Below are positions 12,371 through 21,452 of a stretch of 64,000 bases of DNA, piece after piece. The position numbers and the translations under genes were made by a program. The DNA lies in NCBI RefSeq assembly GCF_016887565.1, contig NZ_CP069396.1, positions 4,615,001 to 4,679,000 of the forward strand. Direction: 5' to 3'. Position 1 is the first letter of the stretch. Each line of letters opens with the position of its first letter. Under the pieces are notes generated by a model. The model was not told the origin of the DNA. It saw only the letters and a list, made by a program, of their open reading frames with translations, and ran no database searches. The stretch is from Archangium violaceum (GTDB lineage: Bacteria > Myxococcota > Myxococcia > Myxococcales > Myxococcaceae).

Positions 12371-14446
12371 ATGCGTTTCGTCTGCGATAGCTGCCGCGCG
12401 CAGTACATGATCAGCGACGACAAGGTTGGCGCGAAGGGCGTCAAGGTTCGTTGCAAGAAGTGCGGCTACAACATCGTGGTTCGTCCAGCCGGCTCGGCGC
12501 CGGCGAAGGACGAGGAGACCGAGGCCGCCAACGGCAACGGTACGGCCACGTCACAGGGTCAATCGAACAACGACAGCTTCGGGCTGCCCGCGTCGCTGGG
12601 CACGCCTCCCGAGGGCGGCATCTTCAGCGGTGTCGAGGATGACGAGCTGGGCGCCGTGTTCGATCAGGTGCTCAACTCCGGATCTCACAGGATTCCGGCG
12701 GGCGAGGCGGTCGGAGACGGCCCGGCCCAGCTGGACGCGTCGGCGCTGTCCGACGCGGGCGAGACGGTGCGCAAGCTGGCGGAGGCCGAGGCGGGTAGCG
12801 CGAAGCCCGCGGCCGCGCACGAGTGGTTCGTCGCCATCGACGAGAAGCAGGTGGGCCCGCTGTCGCTCGAGAAGGTGAAGGACCACTGGGAGAAGGGCGA
12901 GGTCGGTCCGGACAGCCTGTGCTGGCGCGCGGGCTTCAGCGACTGGATTCCGCTCTCGGAGGCCTCGGAGCTGGCGTCGGTGTTGGCGCCGCGTCCGACC
13001 AAGGCGGTCATCGTGGAGCCGGCGCCGGTGGCGTCTTCCTCGTCTGCGGCTTCCGGACCGGTGGAGTCCGCCTTCAGCGCGGGTGGTCCCTCGAAGGGGG
13101 CGAAGGCCAACACGCCGGCACCGGTGGGTCCGTCCGCGCAGGAGTCGGGCTGGAAGCCGTCGGCCGCGAGCGTGCTCGCCTCGCTGGTGAAGGAGGAGAA
13201 CGAGGCGCTGACGAAGCCAGCGGCCAAGGCGCCCGTGGAGGAGAAGGCGAAGCCCGTGGTCTCGGGGCTGCTCGACGTGCCTCCGCCGGAGTCCGCGCCC
13301 GTGGCGGCGCCGAGCCCCATGATGGCCGAGCCGCCCGCCCCGGCGTCGCCGTACCTGCCGCCTCCGCCGGCACCGGCCTATGCGCAGCCGCCTCCGCAGG
13401 CCTATGCACAGCCGTACGCCGCGCCCCCGGGGCCGCAGTATGCGCCGCCGGCGGGGTACCCTGGCTATCCGCCGCCGGCCGCACAGGCGCCGAAGCAGGG
13501 CGGCAAGATGGGGTTGATCATCGGCGTGGCCGTGGGCGTGCTGCTGGTGGGCGGCGGCGCGGGGTTCTACTTCGCGACGAAGTCCTCGGGGCAGACGGAG
13601 ACGCCGCCCGCGACGACGCAGCAGGCCGTGGCGCAGGCGCCGGCGACGGCCCAGCCGAAGCCGGCGGATCTGCCGCCCATGCCGCCTCCTCCGGCGGCGG
13701 TGGCTCAGAACACCGCGGGCACGCCCGCGGGGGCCGCGACGCAGCCGGCGACGGCTCAGCCCGCCACGACCCCGCCGCCCGCGCCGGCGGTTGCGGCGGC
13801 GAACCCTGGGACGGCACCGGCCGCGAACCCGCCGGCCCCGACGCAGCCCGCGCAGACCGAGCCCGTGAAGCCTTCCGAGCCTCAGCAGGTGGCCCGTGCG
13901 GAGGTGCCGGATCGCGGTGGCGCCAAGCGTGGCACCGCGCGTCCCGCGTCGAGCCGTCCCGCGTCGAACGACGATGACGAGGAGACGATCACGGCTTCGC
14001 GCGGCAGTACCGCCAGCAAGCCGGCGGCGCGCCCGTCGGGTGATGCGGACGACGAGTTCGATGAGCTCTTCGGGACGAAGAAGCCCGGCAAGACGGAGAG
14101 TGCGTCCGGTCGCAACGCGCCCACGGCCTACATCCCGCCGGAGCCTGGCGGTGGTGCGACGCTCGAGAAGCTGGGTCAGTCGGACATCATGCAGGTGGTG
14201 TTGGCCAACAAGCCGGCCATCGTGAAGTGCGTGAACGAGCAGAAGAAGAAGGATCCAGGTCTGAGCGGCAAGCTGGTGATGCGCTGGATCATCCAGACGA
14301 ACGGGAAGACGAAGAACGTGTCTTGCCAGACTTCTGAGTTCCGCTCGACTTACATGGCGACCTGCATTTCCGGGCTGATCAAGGGCTGGACCTTCCCGAA
14401 GCACAAGGTGCAGGGCGACTCGATCGACTTCCCGTTCACCTTCTAA
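12371..14446 (+). CDS. gltJ: GltJ/AgmX-like gliding motility protein (zinc ribbon, GYF, TM, TonB-type C terminus)
   Basis: 691 residues from the ATG at 12371, chosen because the zinc ribbon starts at residue 1 (MRFVCDSC) and GGGGAA lies just upstream. Domains in order are: an MJ0042-type zinc ribbon with Cys5, Cys8, Cys28 and Cys31; an acidic linker; a GYF_2-like domain at about residues 151-200 (EWFVAI ... VGPLSLEKV); a Pro/Ala-rich stretch; one transmembrane helix at about 380-402; a long Pro/Ala-rich periplasmic linker; and a TonB-like C-terminal domain at about 602-691. In M. xanthus this architecture is AgmX/GltJ, an inner-membrane Glt component whose cytoplasmic part contacts the MglA-driven motor. 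Position directly after the giant TPR gene supports the assignment. The extreme Pro/Ala linker is normal for the family. Confidence 0.88.
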   Translation: MRFVCDSCRAQYMISDDKVGAKGVKVRCKKCGYNIVVRPAGSAPAKDEETEAANGNGTATSQGQSNNDSFGLPASLGTPPEGGIFSGVEDDELGAVFDQVLNSGSHRIPAGEAVGDGPAQLDASALSDAGETVRKLAEAEAGSAKPAAAHEWFVAIDEKQVGPLSLEKVKDHWEKGEVGPDSLCWRAGFSDWIPLSEASELASVLAPRPTKAVIVEPAPVASSSSAASGPVESAFSAGGPSKGAKANTPAPVGPSAQESGWKPSAASVLASLVKEENEALTKPAAKAPVEEKAKPVVSGLLDVPPPESAPVAAPSPMMAEPPAPASPYLPPPPAPAYAQPPPQAYAQPYAAPPGPQYAPPAGYPGYPPPAAQAPKQGGKMGLIIGVAVGVLLVGGGAGFYFATKSSGQTETPPATTQQAVAQAPATAQPKPADLPPMPPPPAAVAQNTAGTPAGAATQPATAQPATTPPPAPAVAAANPGTAPAANPPAPTQPAQTEPVKPSEPQQVARAEVPDRGGAKRGTARPASSRPASNDDDEETITASRGSTASKPAARPSGDADDEFDELFGTKKPGKTESASGRNAPTAYIPPEPGGGATLEKLGQSDIMQVVLANKPAIVKCVNEQKKKDPGLSGKLVMRWIIQTNGKTKNVSCQTSEFRSTYMATCISGLIKGWTFPKHKVQGDSIDFPFTF

Positions 14447-14459
14447 TAGTCAAGGAGAA

Positions 14460-14499
14460 GGACAGTCACGCAGGTCACAATCCTATCGCGTGACTGTCC
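14460..14499 (+). terminator. 12-bp perfect inverted repeat after gltJ
   Basis: GGACAGTCACGC at 14460-14471 pairs perfectly with GCGTGACTGTCC at 14488-14499 across a 16-nt loop, beginning 13 nt after the gltJ stop. There is no U tract, so this may be a factor-independent terminator of GC-rich type, an RNA-stabilising hairpin, or an operator. Confidence 0.5.
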
Positions 14500-14559
14500 G
14501 ACCCGAGGCGACAGAATTTCCCTGAAGAAGGATGCGTCATGAGTTCGTGTCGACATTGG

Positions 14560-14589
14560 TTGACACGTCTTGAGCGCCGGGACTAAAGC
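14560..14589 (+). promoter_or_regulatory. Candidate promoter of the Cys-rich lipoprotein gene
   Basis: A perfect -35 hexamer TTGACA lies at 14560-14565, with a weak -10 candidate TAAAGC at 14584-14589 (18-nt spacer). The predicted 5' leader would be about 80 nt, ending in a strong GGAGGA ribosome-binding site before the ATG at 14675. Confidence 0.4.
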
Positions 14590-14674
14590 CGCGCGCTGCG
14601 GGACGGAGGGGGGCTGGAGTGTGGGGCCGGAAACCCTCTTCCGAGCGACGTATCCATTCAGGAGGAAGTAGAGA

Positions 14675-15580
14675 ATGCAGCTTCGTAAGATGTCGTTGAT
14701 GCTCACGGTGTTGGGCGCGGTGGGCATGATGCTGACGGGTTGCGGTGGGGACGAGCAGACCCTGACGTGCTCCGCGGACACGGACTGCTTGGAGTCCGAG
14801 ATCTGTCACCCGAACGCGAAGGTCTGCGTGCAGACGTGTACGGCTGGCGCGGACTGCCCCGACACGGCCAAGACCTGCGAGGCGCTGGACACCTCGAGCG
14901 CGAGCTCCCCGAAGATCTGCAAGTGCAGCACGGACGCGCTGTGCAACACCGGCCGTGAGACTGCCGATCTGACGTGCTCGTCGGCCTACAAGGTCTGCGT
15001 GCCCTCTGGGACCGCGGGCGGTTGCACCACGAACGCTGACTGCGCCTCGGGTCAGACCTGCCAGGCGGGCGTGTGCAAGGCGCCGACCACGGGTTCGACC
15101 TGCTCGGGCGAGGGCAAGAGCACCTGCAACTACGGCGAGTACTGCAGCAGCAGCACGTGCGCTGCGGTGCCTGCTCCGACGTGCGACAACTACCAGAACT
15201 TCACTGACCGTACCAAGCTGGGCACGACGGGCCCCATCACCTTCAAGGCCGTGACGACGAGCGCCACGACTGACACGACTTGGTGCGCCGGTGCCGGCAC
15301 GCCCAAGCGCGTGAAGGTGACGATCTCTGCGTATTCCAACACGCCGTTCCCGCAGGACAAGGATCAGCTGAATGGTTTGTTCTGGGTTCAGGTGAATGGC
15401 TCCCCGAAGTCCGCTACCGACATCATCAGTGCTTCTGCGGGCAATTACACGGTAACGGGTACGAACCGCGAGCGCGCGGATATCGTCCTGAACTTCTGCG
15501 TTGCGGCTGACAGCCAGACCCTCTCGACGGGTGTGTACTTTACGGGTGGCAACTTCTTCTGCTACCGGGCGAACTACTGA
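14675..15580 (+). CDS. Cys-rich exported lipoprotein of unknown function
   Basis: 301 residues, with a very clear ribosome-binding site (GGAGGAAG) 8-9 nt before the ATG. The N terminus is a lipoprotein signal: basic start, hydrophobic core, then the lipobox LTGC with lipidated Cys at about residue 23. The next roughly 150 residues carry regularly spaced Cys in C-x-x-D-x-D-C and GQTCQAGVC type units, a pattern common in myxobacterial and other deltaproteobacterial surface proteins and probably disulfide-bonded. The C-terminal 120 residues are beta-rich with two Cys near the end and no recognisable catalytic motif. It is flanked by its own candidate promoter and a terminator, so it is probably monocistronic. 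Function unknown; a surface or binding role is a guess. Confidence 0.8.
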   Translation: MQLRKMSLMLTVLGAVGMMLTGCGGDEQTLTCSADTDCLESEICHPNAKVCVQTCTAGADCPDTAKTCEALDTSSASSPKICKCSTDALCNTGRETADLTCSSAYKVCVPSGTAGGCTTNADCASGQTCQAGVCKAPTTGSTCSGEGKSTCNYGEYCSSSTCAAVPAPTCDNYQNFTDRTKLGTTGPITFKAVTTSATTDTTWCAGAGTPKRVKVTISAYSNTPFPQDKDQLNGLFWVQVNGSPKSATDIISASAGNYTVTGTNRERADIVLNFCVAADSQTLSTGVYFTGGNFFCYRANY

Positions 15581-15630
15581 GGCCTTGAGGTCGAATCGGT
15601 TGCAGGTTCGCTGACGACCAGTGTTCTTTG

Positions 15631-15670
15631 GGGCCCTATCCAGTTCTTCGCTGGGTAGGGCCCTACCATT
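15631..15670 (+). terminator. Rho-independent terminator after the lipoprotein gene
   Basis: GGGCCCTATCCA at 15631-15642 pairs with TGGGTAGGGCCC at 15652-15663 (12 bp with one G-U), a 9-nt loop and a following TACCATTTT. It lies 51 nt past the stop codon. Confidence 0.75.
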
Positions 15671-15730
15671 TTAGGTATGGCCGCCACCGGCGGCGTATGC
15701 GCCAATCCCCTGGGCTATGGGAATTCCAGT

Positions 15731-15741
15731 GTGAATTTCAC
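15731..15741. promoter_or_regulatory. Small palindrome upstream of the MORN-like gene
   Basis: GTGAATTTCAC is an 11-bp palindrome about 65 nt before the ATG at 15805, in the only A/T-rich patch of this intergenic region. It could be an operator half-site pair. There is no independent support. Confidence 0.2.
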
Positions 15742-15804
15742 CCGTCGGGTAGCGTCATTTAAACAGCACGCACGGCGATGCCGGCGTTCTCACAAGGAGA
15801 GTTC

Positions 15805-16305
15805 ATGTTGCCTTCGAAGATGATGAAGACCTTCGCTCTTGGGCTGGTGTTCGTGGCACCTCTTGCCCTTGCCGAGGGACAGGCGACCAAGGGGGCAGTG
15901 AACAACAAGCTGAGCTGCCCTGCGGGAACGAAGCAGTTTGGCAATGCGGACGATGGGCTCTTCTGCCGTAAGGTGGACGCCAAGGACGGTACGCTCATCC
16001 CGCATGGTCCGTATGCTTCGTACTTCCCCAATGGCCAGAAGCGCTCCGAGGGGCAGTACGTTGACGGCTTCCGTTCCGGCTCGTGGACCTTCTACAACGA
16101 GGCGGGTCAGGTGACGGGTCGTACGGAGTTCCAGCGCGAGAACTACCACGGGAAGCGGGTGCTCTACTTCGCCAACGGGAAGCCGCACATCGTCGAGGAG
16201 TACGCAAACGGTAGGCGTAACGGCCTCGTTCAGGAGTTCTCCGAGGACGGCAAACTCGTTCGCCAGGCCCAATACCGTGATGATCAGCAGGTTGCCGAGA
16301 AGTAG
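15805..16305 (+). CDS. Exported YwqK/MORN-type repeat protein
   Basis: 166 residues from the ATG at 15805, preferred over the in-frame ATG at 15778 because AAGGAG lies 6 nt upstream and the signal peptide then begins correctly. The N terminus (Lys, hydrophobic core, ending in ALAEG) looks like a signal peptide of about 22 residues. The mature part has three to four beta-hairpin repeats of the form G-x-Y-x-x-(Y/F)-x-x-G-(Q/K)-x-x-x-x-G-x-(Y/F), as in MORN_2/YwqK-type repeats (HGPYASYFPNGQ, GSWTFYNEAGQ, GKRVLYFANGK). Such proteins are usually periplasmic or outer-membrane associated and of unknown role. A strong terminator follows. Confidence 0.72.
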   Translation: MLPSKMMKTFALGLVFVAPLALAEGQATKGAVNNKLSCPAGTKQFGNADDGLFCRKVDAKDGTLIPHGPYASYFPNGQKRSEGQYVDGFRSGSWTFYNEAGQVTGRTEFQRENYHGKRVLYFANGKPHIVEEYANGRRNGLVQEFSEDGKLVRQAQYRDDQQVAEK

Positions 16306-16329
16306 CGGAACTGCTGCTCGGTGACTTCC

Positions 16330-16370
16330 AGAGGGCCCTCCCCAAGCGGGCGAGGGCCCTCTGTTTTCTC
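16330..16370 (+). terminator. Rho-independent terminator
   Basis: AGAGGGCCCTC at 16330-16340 pairs perfectly with GAGGGCCCTCT at 16352-16362, followed by GTTTTCTC. It is the strongest canonical terminator in the window, 24 nt after the preceding stop. Confidence 0.88.
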
Positions 16371-16414
16371 GGAGCCTCTTCCCTCCGTGTACGGGCTCGG
16401 CTAGAAGCCCAGAC

Positions 16415-17515
16415 GTGAAGGCCGAGCCCACTATCCCACAGTTACCCGACATCCCCGTTTGCACCGTGGCGGACATGGGTCTCCGCGAGCTGGAGCGCAT
16501 CCGGCTCATTCTCCGGGGTAGCTCGGTCATCGACTGGCGGCGGATGCACTTCCAGGCCCGGGATGAGGTTGACCGCTTCCTTCGGCTCTGTCAGGTCGAC
16601 ACCCGTCAGCCTCACGACGAGGCGTGGGCGCGTACGGTGCTCGCCGATGCGGTCGAGTACCTGCGACGAACCTTCGATTACCGCGTCGCGGATGCCGTGG
16701 CGAGCCCGGAGGAGATCCACGATCTCTTCCTCTATGCATCGGGTGCAAAGGGGCAGCCGAGGCATCGGCGCATTGCCTGCATCGTGCTCAAGGTGATGCA
16801 TGTCATCCAGCACATCGAGGGGCGAGACCTGCTTCACCGGTTGGCGGTCTCCGAGGCGGACTTGTCCGAGATGGTGACCGCCAATGTGCTGCGGGTGGCG
16901 CAATTGCTTCGCGACAAAGGACTCCCCGTCATCGAGTTCGCCCACTCCATCAAGACGCGCGAGTCACTCATCACCAAGCTGCTGGCCAAGAAGGAGACCG
17001 TGGCCGCGCAAATCTATGACCGGACCCGCTTCCGCATCATCACGAAGACGCGCGCTGACATCCTTCCGGTCGTATATTTCCTGACCCAGCACCTGTTCCC
17101 TTTCAACTTCGTCGTCCCTGGGCAGACGGAGAACACTCTCATCTCGTTCAAATCCGTGCTCGAGGAGAACCCGCACCTGCAGCAGTACGCGCAGCAACTT
17201 CATCTGGACCTCGATTATGAGTCCAGAGAAGAGCAGTCGCGGAACCTCTTCTCCGGGAGTTCCTACCGAGCATTGAACTTCGTCGTGGATGTTCCTCTGC
17301 GATTGGACGCGTACCTGCCGCCTCCCGATCAGGATTCTCGCGAGCGTAAGAATCGGACGGCTTTCACGCTCGTGGAGTTCCAGGTGATGGACGAGGAGAT
17401 TGCTCGTCAAAACGAGGAGGGGGAGAATGCTCACAAACTCTACAAACGAAGGCAGAAGCGGCGCGTGCTGCGCCGCCTCTCCCGAGGGCTTGTCGTTCCA
17501 AAGCGGCAAGGCTGA
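16415..17515 (+). CDS. Conserved cytoplasmic protein with RelA/SpoT-synthetase-like motifs
   Basis: 366 residues from a GTG at 16415; no better start is visible. There is no signal peptide or membrane segment. The N-terminal 170 residues are helical and I do not recognise them. The second half follows the order of motifs in RelA/SpoT nucleotide synthetase domains: a basic S-x-K-T-R-E-S-L-x-x-K segment (about 181-192), IYDRTRFRII (about 198-207; compare I-x-D-x-x-x-x-R), SSYRALNF (compare G-Y-x-S-x-H), TLVEFQV (about 318-324; compare V-E-V-Q-I) and a later His in ENAHKLYK. The S-x-H substrate motif is replaced by A-L-N, so activity could differ or be lost. It may correspond to a myxobacteria-restricted uncharacterised family (TIGR04552 from memory). 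Function is therefore inferred, not known. Confidence 0.55.
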   Translation: MKAEPTIPQLPDIPVCTVADMGLRELERIRLILRGSSVIDWRRMHFQARDEVDRFLRLCQVDTRQPHDEAWARTVLADAVEYLRRTFDYRVADAVASPEEIHDLFLYASGAKGQPRHRRIACIVLKVMHVIQHIEGRDLLHRLAVSEADLSEMVTANVLRVAQLLRDKGLPVIEFAHSIKTRESLITKLLAKKETVAAQIYDRTRFRIITKTRADILPVVYFLTQHLFPFNFVVPGQTENTLISFKSVLEENPHLQQYAQQLHLDLDYESREEQSRNLFSGSSYRALNFVVDVPLRLDAYLPPPDQDSRERKNRTAFTLVEFQVMDEEIARQNEEGENAHKLYKRRQKRRVLRRLSRGLVVPKRQG

Positions 17516-17547
17516 AGTGTTACTGCACTACTTTGGATGAGGCCAAT

Positions 17548-19569
17548 CTAATTGTTGTACCGGCGTACGTAGAGGTAGTCCCCAGCGAAGTCACCGCCAA
17601 TAACATGGCCATTATGCCAGGCGATCACGGGTCTTCCGGAGAAGTCGATTGCTAGCATGGGGTGTATATTGATGTTTTGACCCTCATTGATGCCGTCTTG
17701 AGTGGTCAAGGTGTTCCAGGTTTGATTGTCCCAGTGACTGGCAAATAGATTTTGATGCGTTGATTCAATGGTCCCATCGAACTCTATCCATGTGACGAAA
17801 AGCTTTCCAGAGGGAGTCACTTGAATGCGCGGTTGAATGGCAAAGCTGAAGCCGTCGAATGCGCTAAGAGGACTCCCAATTCGCTCCCAGGATTGAGGAC
17901 CCGTGGAACGGTAGACTTGGATATCCTGCGGGCCATTTATGAGGGTCTCTTCCGACCAAGCCAGATACAAATTGTTCTGGGCGTCAATGCTCAATGAGCA
18001 GTCCTTGGCCGGCGTATCTCCACTGGATGCGCTGAGTCCGCCTGATACGTAACCAGTCGTATCGTTACCGTAGAATGGTGGTACGGCATAGGCCCAAGAG
18101 CCGTTCGGTTGGAATCGCATGACGTAGATGTTCGCGATATGACTTTCGTTTAGAGTCTGCTCGTGGAAGGCCACGATGGGTTGACCGTTGCTGTCCAACA
18201 CGAGCGAAGGCTTGGAGCCGTTCGTGAAGTCGTAGACAGCGTTGATCATGCCTCCATTGGGGCCTACGCCGACGAATGCACCACCGTCAACTGACTTCTG
18301 GACATGGATCACGGTGATTTCATCAATGCTTACTTCATCCCATGCAACGTAGATTTCATTTCCGTGCACCGCGAGGGATGGATTGCGTGCCGGTGTCGGA
18401 GTTGGGTTGGGACGAGTGTCGTCCACGGCGGAGAGGCCTCCTGTTCCTATGGATTGCCAGGTGGACCCATTCCAGCGCTTGACGTAGATGTTCTCGTTGA
18501 AACCGTCTGATTCCTGCCACGCAACGACAGGGTTCCCGTTGCCATCAAGCGCCAGTGCTGGTTTGTACGCGGACCCAGATGGCGTGCTATTCAGGGGAGT
18601 GCCTAGCGGAGTAAAGGCATTGCCATCCCAACGGTAGACGAAAATGGATGTCCTGCCGCCAGTCGCGAGCTCTTCACTCCAGGCGACCACAGGGTTGCTC
18701 TGGCTATCGAGGACCATGGCGGTGTCCTTCAGGAGGGTGCGCCCTCCTACCGCATTCAACGGTCCGCCAAATGCGTACCAGTTGGGAAGCTCGAAGCTCC
18801 ACGGTGTGCCTGGTCCCACGAGCGCATTTCCGGCCAGATCGGTAATGCTGCTACTCAGGCTGACCGAGAATGTCGCGGGCAGAGGCGGTCTTGCCTTGGG
18901 CGTAATGGTCAGCGTCTTTCCGTCGCTCGATAGCGAGAGCGTCTTTTCAGCCAGCACTCCAGAGACAGCGAAGCCCACGGTGGCATCACTGACGGTTGCC
19001 GCCTTCACGGCCTTGGTGAAGACCACTTGAATGGGCGTGCTGTAGTCTACATTGGTCGAGCCGGGCGTAGGTGAACGCGAGGAGACACGCAGATTGGCGC
19101 GGTCGACGATGATGGTCACGGGCGCGCTCGTGAACGTGCGGCCTGACTTGGTTGCGCGAGCCGTGATTTTGTAATTGCCCTCGGTCTCGGTCGTGGTGTT
19201 CCAGGTGTATGCATAGGGCGAGGAGAGCGTTGCGAGCTCCACCTCATCCTTGAAGAGCTGCACCAGTTCCGGCGTTCCTCCTCGCACATCGACGGAGATG
19301 GACGCGGAACCGCTGGTGTAGAGGGGGCCAGTAGGGGCGGTGATCGTGACGGTCAGACCGCTCGGCTGTGTACCCGAGTCGGGCACATCCACCGCTCCAG
19401 CGTCACCTGCGCCCGGGTCTCCCGCGTCCGGTTGTGTGTTTGTTGGCGTTCCCGAATCAGTAGCGGGCTCGATCTCCGGCACGTTGATGCATGCGGAGAC
19501 CAGTCCGATGAGGACCAGGGGGATATAGCGTCTGAGGGTTGGCATGCTGCTCCGCTGTGCAGGGCTCAT
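17548..19569 (-). CDS. Secreted lipoprotein with Ig-like and beta-propeller-like domains
   Basis: 673 residues. The ATG at 19569 is preceded by AGGAG at good spacing; an alternative ATG lies at 19545. The signal ends in a lipobox-like GLVSAC with Cys at about residue 27. A Pro/Thr/Asp-rich linker follows, then an Ig-like domain (about 72-155), a bacterial Ig-like domain with the pattern VxVxFTKAV (about 160-265), and about 400 residues of repeated strands with PVVAWSEE / PVVAWQES / YVAWDEV / YLAWSEE signatures, suggesting a beta-propeller. No catalytic motif is seen. GC is clearly below the neighbours (about 45% in 17701-17760 counted by eye), suggesting recent acquisition or relaxed codon use. 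Probably a surface-displayed protein of unknown function. Confidence 0.75.
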   Translation of the reverse strand: MSPAQRSSMPTLRRYIPLVLIGLVSACINVPEIEPATDSGTPTNTQPDAGDPGAGDAGAVDVPDSGTQPSGLTVTITAPTGPLYTSGSASISVDVRGGTPELVQLFKDEVELATLSSPYAYTWNTTTETEGNYKITARATKSGRTFTSAPVTIIVDRANLRVSSRSPTPGSTNVDYSTPIQVVFTKAVKAATVSDATVGFAVSGVLAEKTLSLSSDGKTLTITPKARPPLPATFSVSLSSSITDLAGNALVGPGTPWSFELPNWYAFGGPLNAVGGRTLLKDTAMVLDSQSNPVVAWSEELATGGRTSIFVYRWDGNAFTPLGTPLNSTPSGSAYKPALALDGNGNPVVAWQESDGFNENIYVKRWNGSTWQSIGTGGLSAVDDTRPNPTPTPARNPSLAVHGNEIYVAWDEVSIDEITVIHVQKSVDGGAFVGVGPNGGMINAVYDFTNGSKPSLVLDSNGQPIVAFHEQTLNESHIANIYVMRFQPNGSWAYAVPPFYGNDTTGYVSGGLSASSGDTPAKDCSLSIDAQNNLYLAWSEETLINGPQDIQVYRSTGPQSWERIGSPLSAFDGFSFAIQPRIQVTPSGKLFVTWIEFDGTIESTHQNLFASHWDNQTWNTLTTQDGINEGQNINIHPMLAIDFSGRPVIAWHNGHVIGGDFAGDYLYVRRYNN

Positions 19570-19805
19570 TCCAAGCTCCTGCTGCTGAGTTCCGGAGGAC
19601 TCACGCTCGTAAGTCCCCGAAACGACTCGCGGAGAATGCCTCAGTTACGTCCACAGCGGGAATCGGGCCTCAGCGCTCTGTCCTGATGTCGAGACGCACC
19701 GTCCGTGACGCTGGATGGACCTTAAACAGCAGCGCCGCTCCAGGAGGCCCTCCGTGGGCTCCCCGAGCGGCGCGTGTCCCGCAGCGCTCCTCTTCGGAGC
19801 GGCGG

Positions 19806-21452
19806 CTACTTCTTCTTCCGGTTCTTCTTCTTGTTTTCCTTCTCGCGCTTGCGGCGCTCCTTGATGGCGTCCTTGTTCTCGGACTTGGCGCCCGCGGCCG
19901 AGGGCGGGGCGTAGCCCATCATGCGCGCCTTCGCCATGGCCGCCTGGCCCATCGGGGGCGTGTAGCCGGGGGCGATCTGCGGCAGCTGCATCGGCATCCC
20001 GCCCATGCCCATGCCGGCCATCGCCTTCTCCATCATCTTCGGGTCCTTTCCGAAGATGCTCGACATGTCCATGTTCTTCATCTGCGCCAGCTGACCCATC
20101 TGCCGGAAGCCGGGGATCCGCCCCAGCAGGCCCGGGTTCTGGCCGATCGTCCCCATCACCTGCTGCATCATCCCGAACTTCTGCAGCAGCTCGCGCACCT
20201 CCTCCGGCTTGCGGCCGCTACCCTTCGAGATGCGCTTCACCCGGCTGTCGGTGATGAGGTTCGGACGCAGGCGCTCCTGCTCCGTCATCGAGTCGTACAT
20301 CGCCTCGATCTTCGTCAGCTCCTTCTCGTCCGGGTTCAGCTGCTCGGTCAGCTCGCCGAAGAGCGGGAACTTCTCCAGCAGATCCTTCAGCGGGCCCATC
20401 CGCCGCACCATGCGGATCTGCTCGACGAAGTCCTTCATCGTGAAGTTGCCCGACAGCAGCTTCTGCGCGTCCTCCGCCGCCTTCTTCTCGTCGACGACCC
20501 CCTCGAAGTCCTTCATCAGGCCCACGATGTCGCCGAAGCCAAGAATGCGGCTCGCCAGACCGTCCGGACGGAACTCCTCGAGCTTGTCCATCGACTCGCC
20601 CATGCCCAGGAACTTGATGGGCTTGCCCGTCACCTCCTTGATGGACAGCGCCGCGCCACCACGCGCGTCACCGTCCAGCTTGGTGAGGATGAAGCCGTCC
20701 AGGCTCAGGCGCCGATCGAACTCGGCCGCCGTGCGCACCGCGTCCTGGCCAATCATCGCGTCGCACACCAGTAGGATGTTGTCCGGCCGGACGTTGCCCT
20801 TGATGGCCTCCAGCTCGGTCATCAGTGCCTCGTCGATGGCCAGGCGGCCCGCGGTGTCGATGAGCACCACGTCGCACTTCTGCTCACGCGCCGCGGCGTA
20901 CCCGCGCTTCGCCAGCTCCGGCGGCGGCACGTTGGGCTCGAAGTACACCGGCACCTTCAGCCGCTCGCCCAGTACCTTGAGCTGGTCCACGGCCGCCGGA
21001 CGGTAGATGTCCGCCGCCACCAGCAGGGGTTTGCGCCCCTCCTTGAGCAGCTTGCTGGCGAGCTTGCCCGTGGTCGTCGTCTTACCCGACCCCTGCAGAC
21101 CCACCATCATGATGCCGCTGACCTGGTCCTTGGGCTTGAGCTGGAGGCTCGTGTCCACCGGACCCATCAGGGCCTCGAGCTCGTCGTGGCAGATCTTCAC
21201 GAAGTGGTCGCCCGCACTGACGCGGTGCTTGCGGCCAGCCTTGTCCGTGATGGTCGTCTGCACGACCTCTCCGACGGCCTTCTCGCGCACTCGCGCGACG
21301 AACTTCTTCACCACATCGAAGGCGACGTCGGCCTCCAACAGGGAGACGCGGATGTCACGCAGCGACTCATCCACCATCTCGGGGGTGATCTCACTCTTGC
21401 CCGCAAGGCGGTTCTTGGCGGCGCGGAAGCCCTTGGCGACGGTTTCAAGCAT
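19806..21452 (-). CDS. ffh: Signal recognition particle GTPase Ffh
   Basis: 548 residues; 54-kDa SRP subunit that binds 4.5S RNA and signal sequences and docks with FtsY. The N-domain helical bundle (1-100) is followed by the G domain with P-loop GLQGSGKTTTTGK (118-130), DTAGR (G3), TKLDGD (G4) and GLG-type closing motif, then the Met-rich M domain (about 310-500) including the RNA-binding SRVKRISKGSGR-type helix. The C-terminal tail is unusually long: a Met/Gly/Pro-rich segment and a Lys/Arg-rich end. Many Ffh proteins end near residue 450, so this adds about 90 residues. ATG at 21452 gives the standard start. A weak GC hairpin (19785-19801) lies just past the stop. Confidence 0.97.
   Translation of the reverse strand: MLETVAKGFRAAKNRLAGKSEITPEMVDESLRDIRVSLLEADVAFDVVKKFVARVREKAVGEVVQTTITDKAGRKHRVSAGDHFVKICHDELEALMGPVDTSLQLKPKDQVSGIMMVGLQGSGKTTTTGKLASKLLKEGRKPLLVAADIYRPAAVDQLKVLGERLKVPVYFEPNVPPPELAKRGYAAAREQKCDVVLIDTAGRLAIDEALMTELEAIKGNVRPDNILLVCDAMIGQDAVRTAAEFDRRLSLDGFILTKLDGDARGGAALSIKEVTGKPIKFLGMGESMDKLEEFRPDGLASRILGFGDIVGLMKDFEGVVDEKKAAEDAQKLLSGNFTMKDFVEQIRMVRRMGPLKDLLEKFPLFGELTEQLNPDEKELTKIEAMYDSMTEQERLRPNLITDSRVKRISKGSGRKPEEVRELLQKFGMMQQVMGTIGQNPGLLGRIPGFRQMGQLAQMKNMDMSSIFGKDPKMMEKAMAGMGMGGMPMQLPQIAPGYTPPMGQAAMAKARMMGYAPPSAAGAKSENKDAIKERRKREKENKKKNRKKK

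Noticed and set aside
12551-14404. 617-codon frame antisense to gltJ
   Set aside because: Arg-rich low-complexity translation mirroring the Pro/Ala linkers of GltJ.
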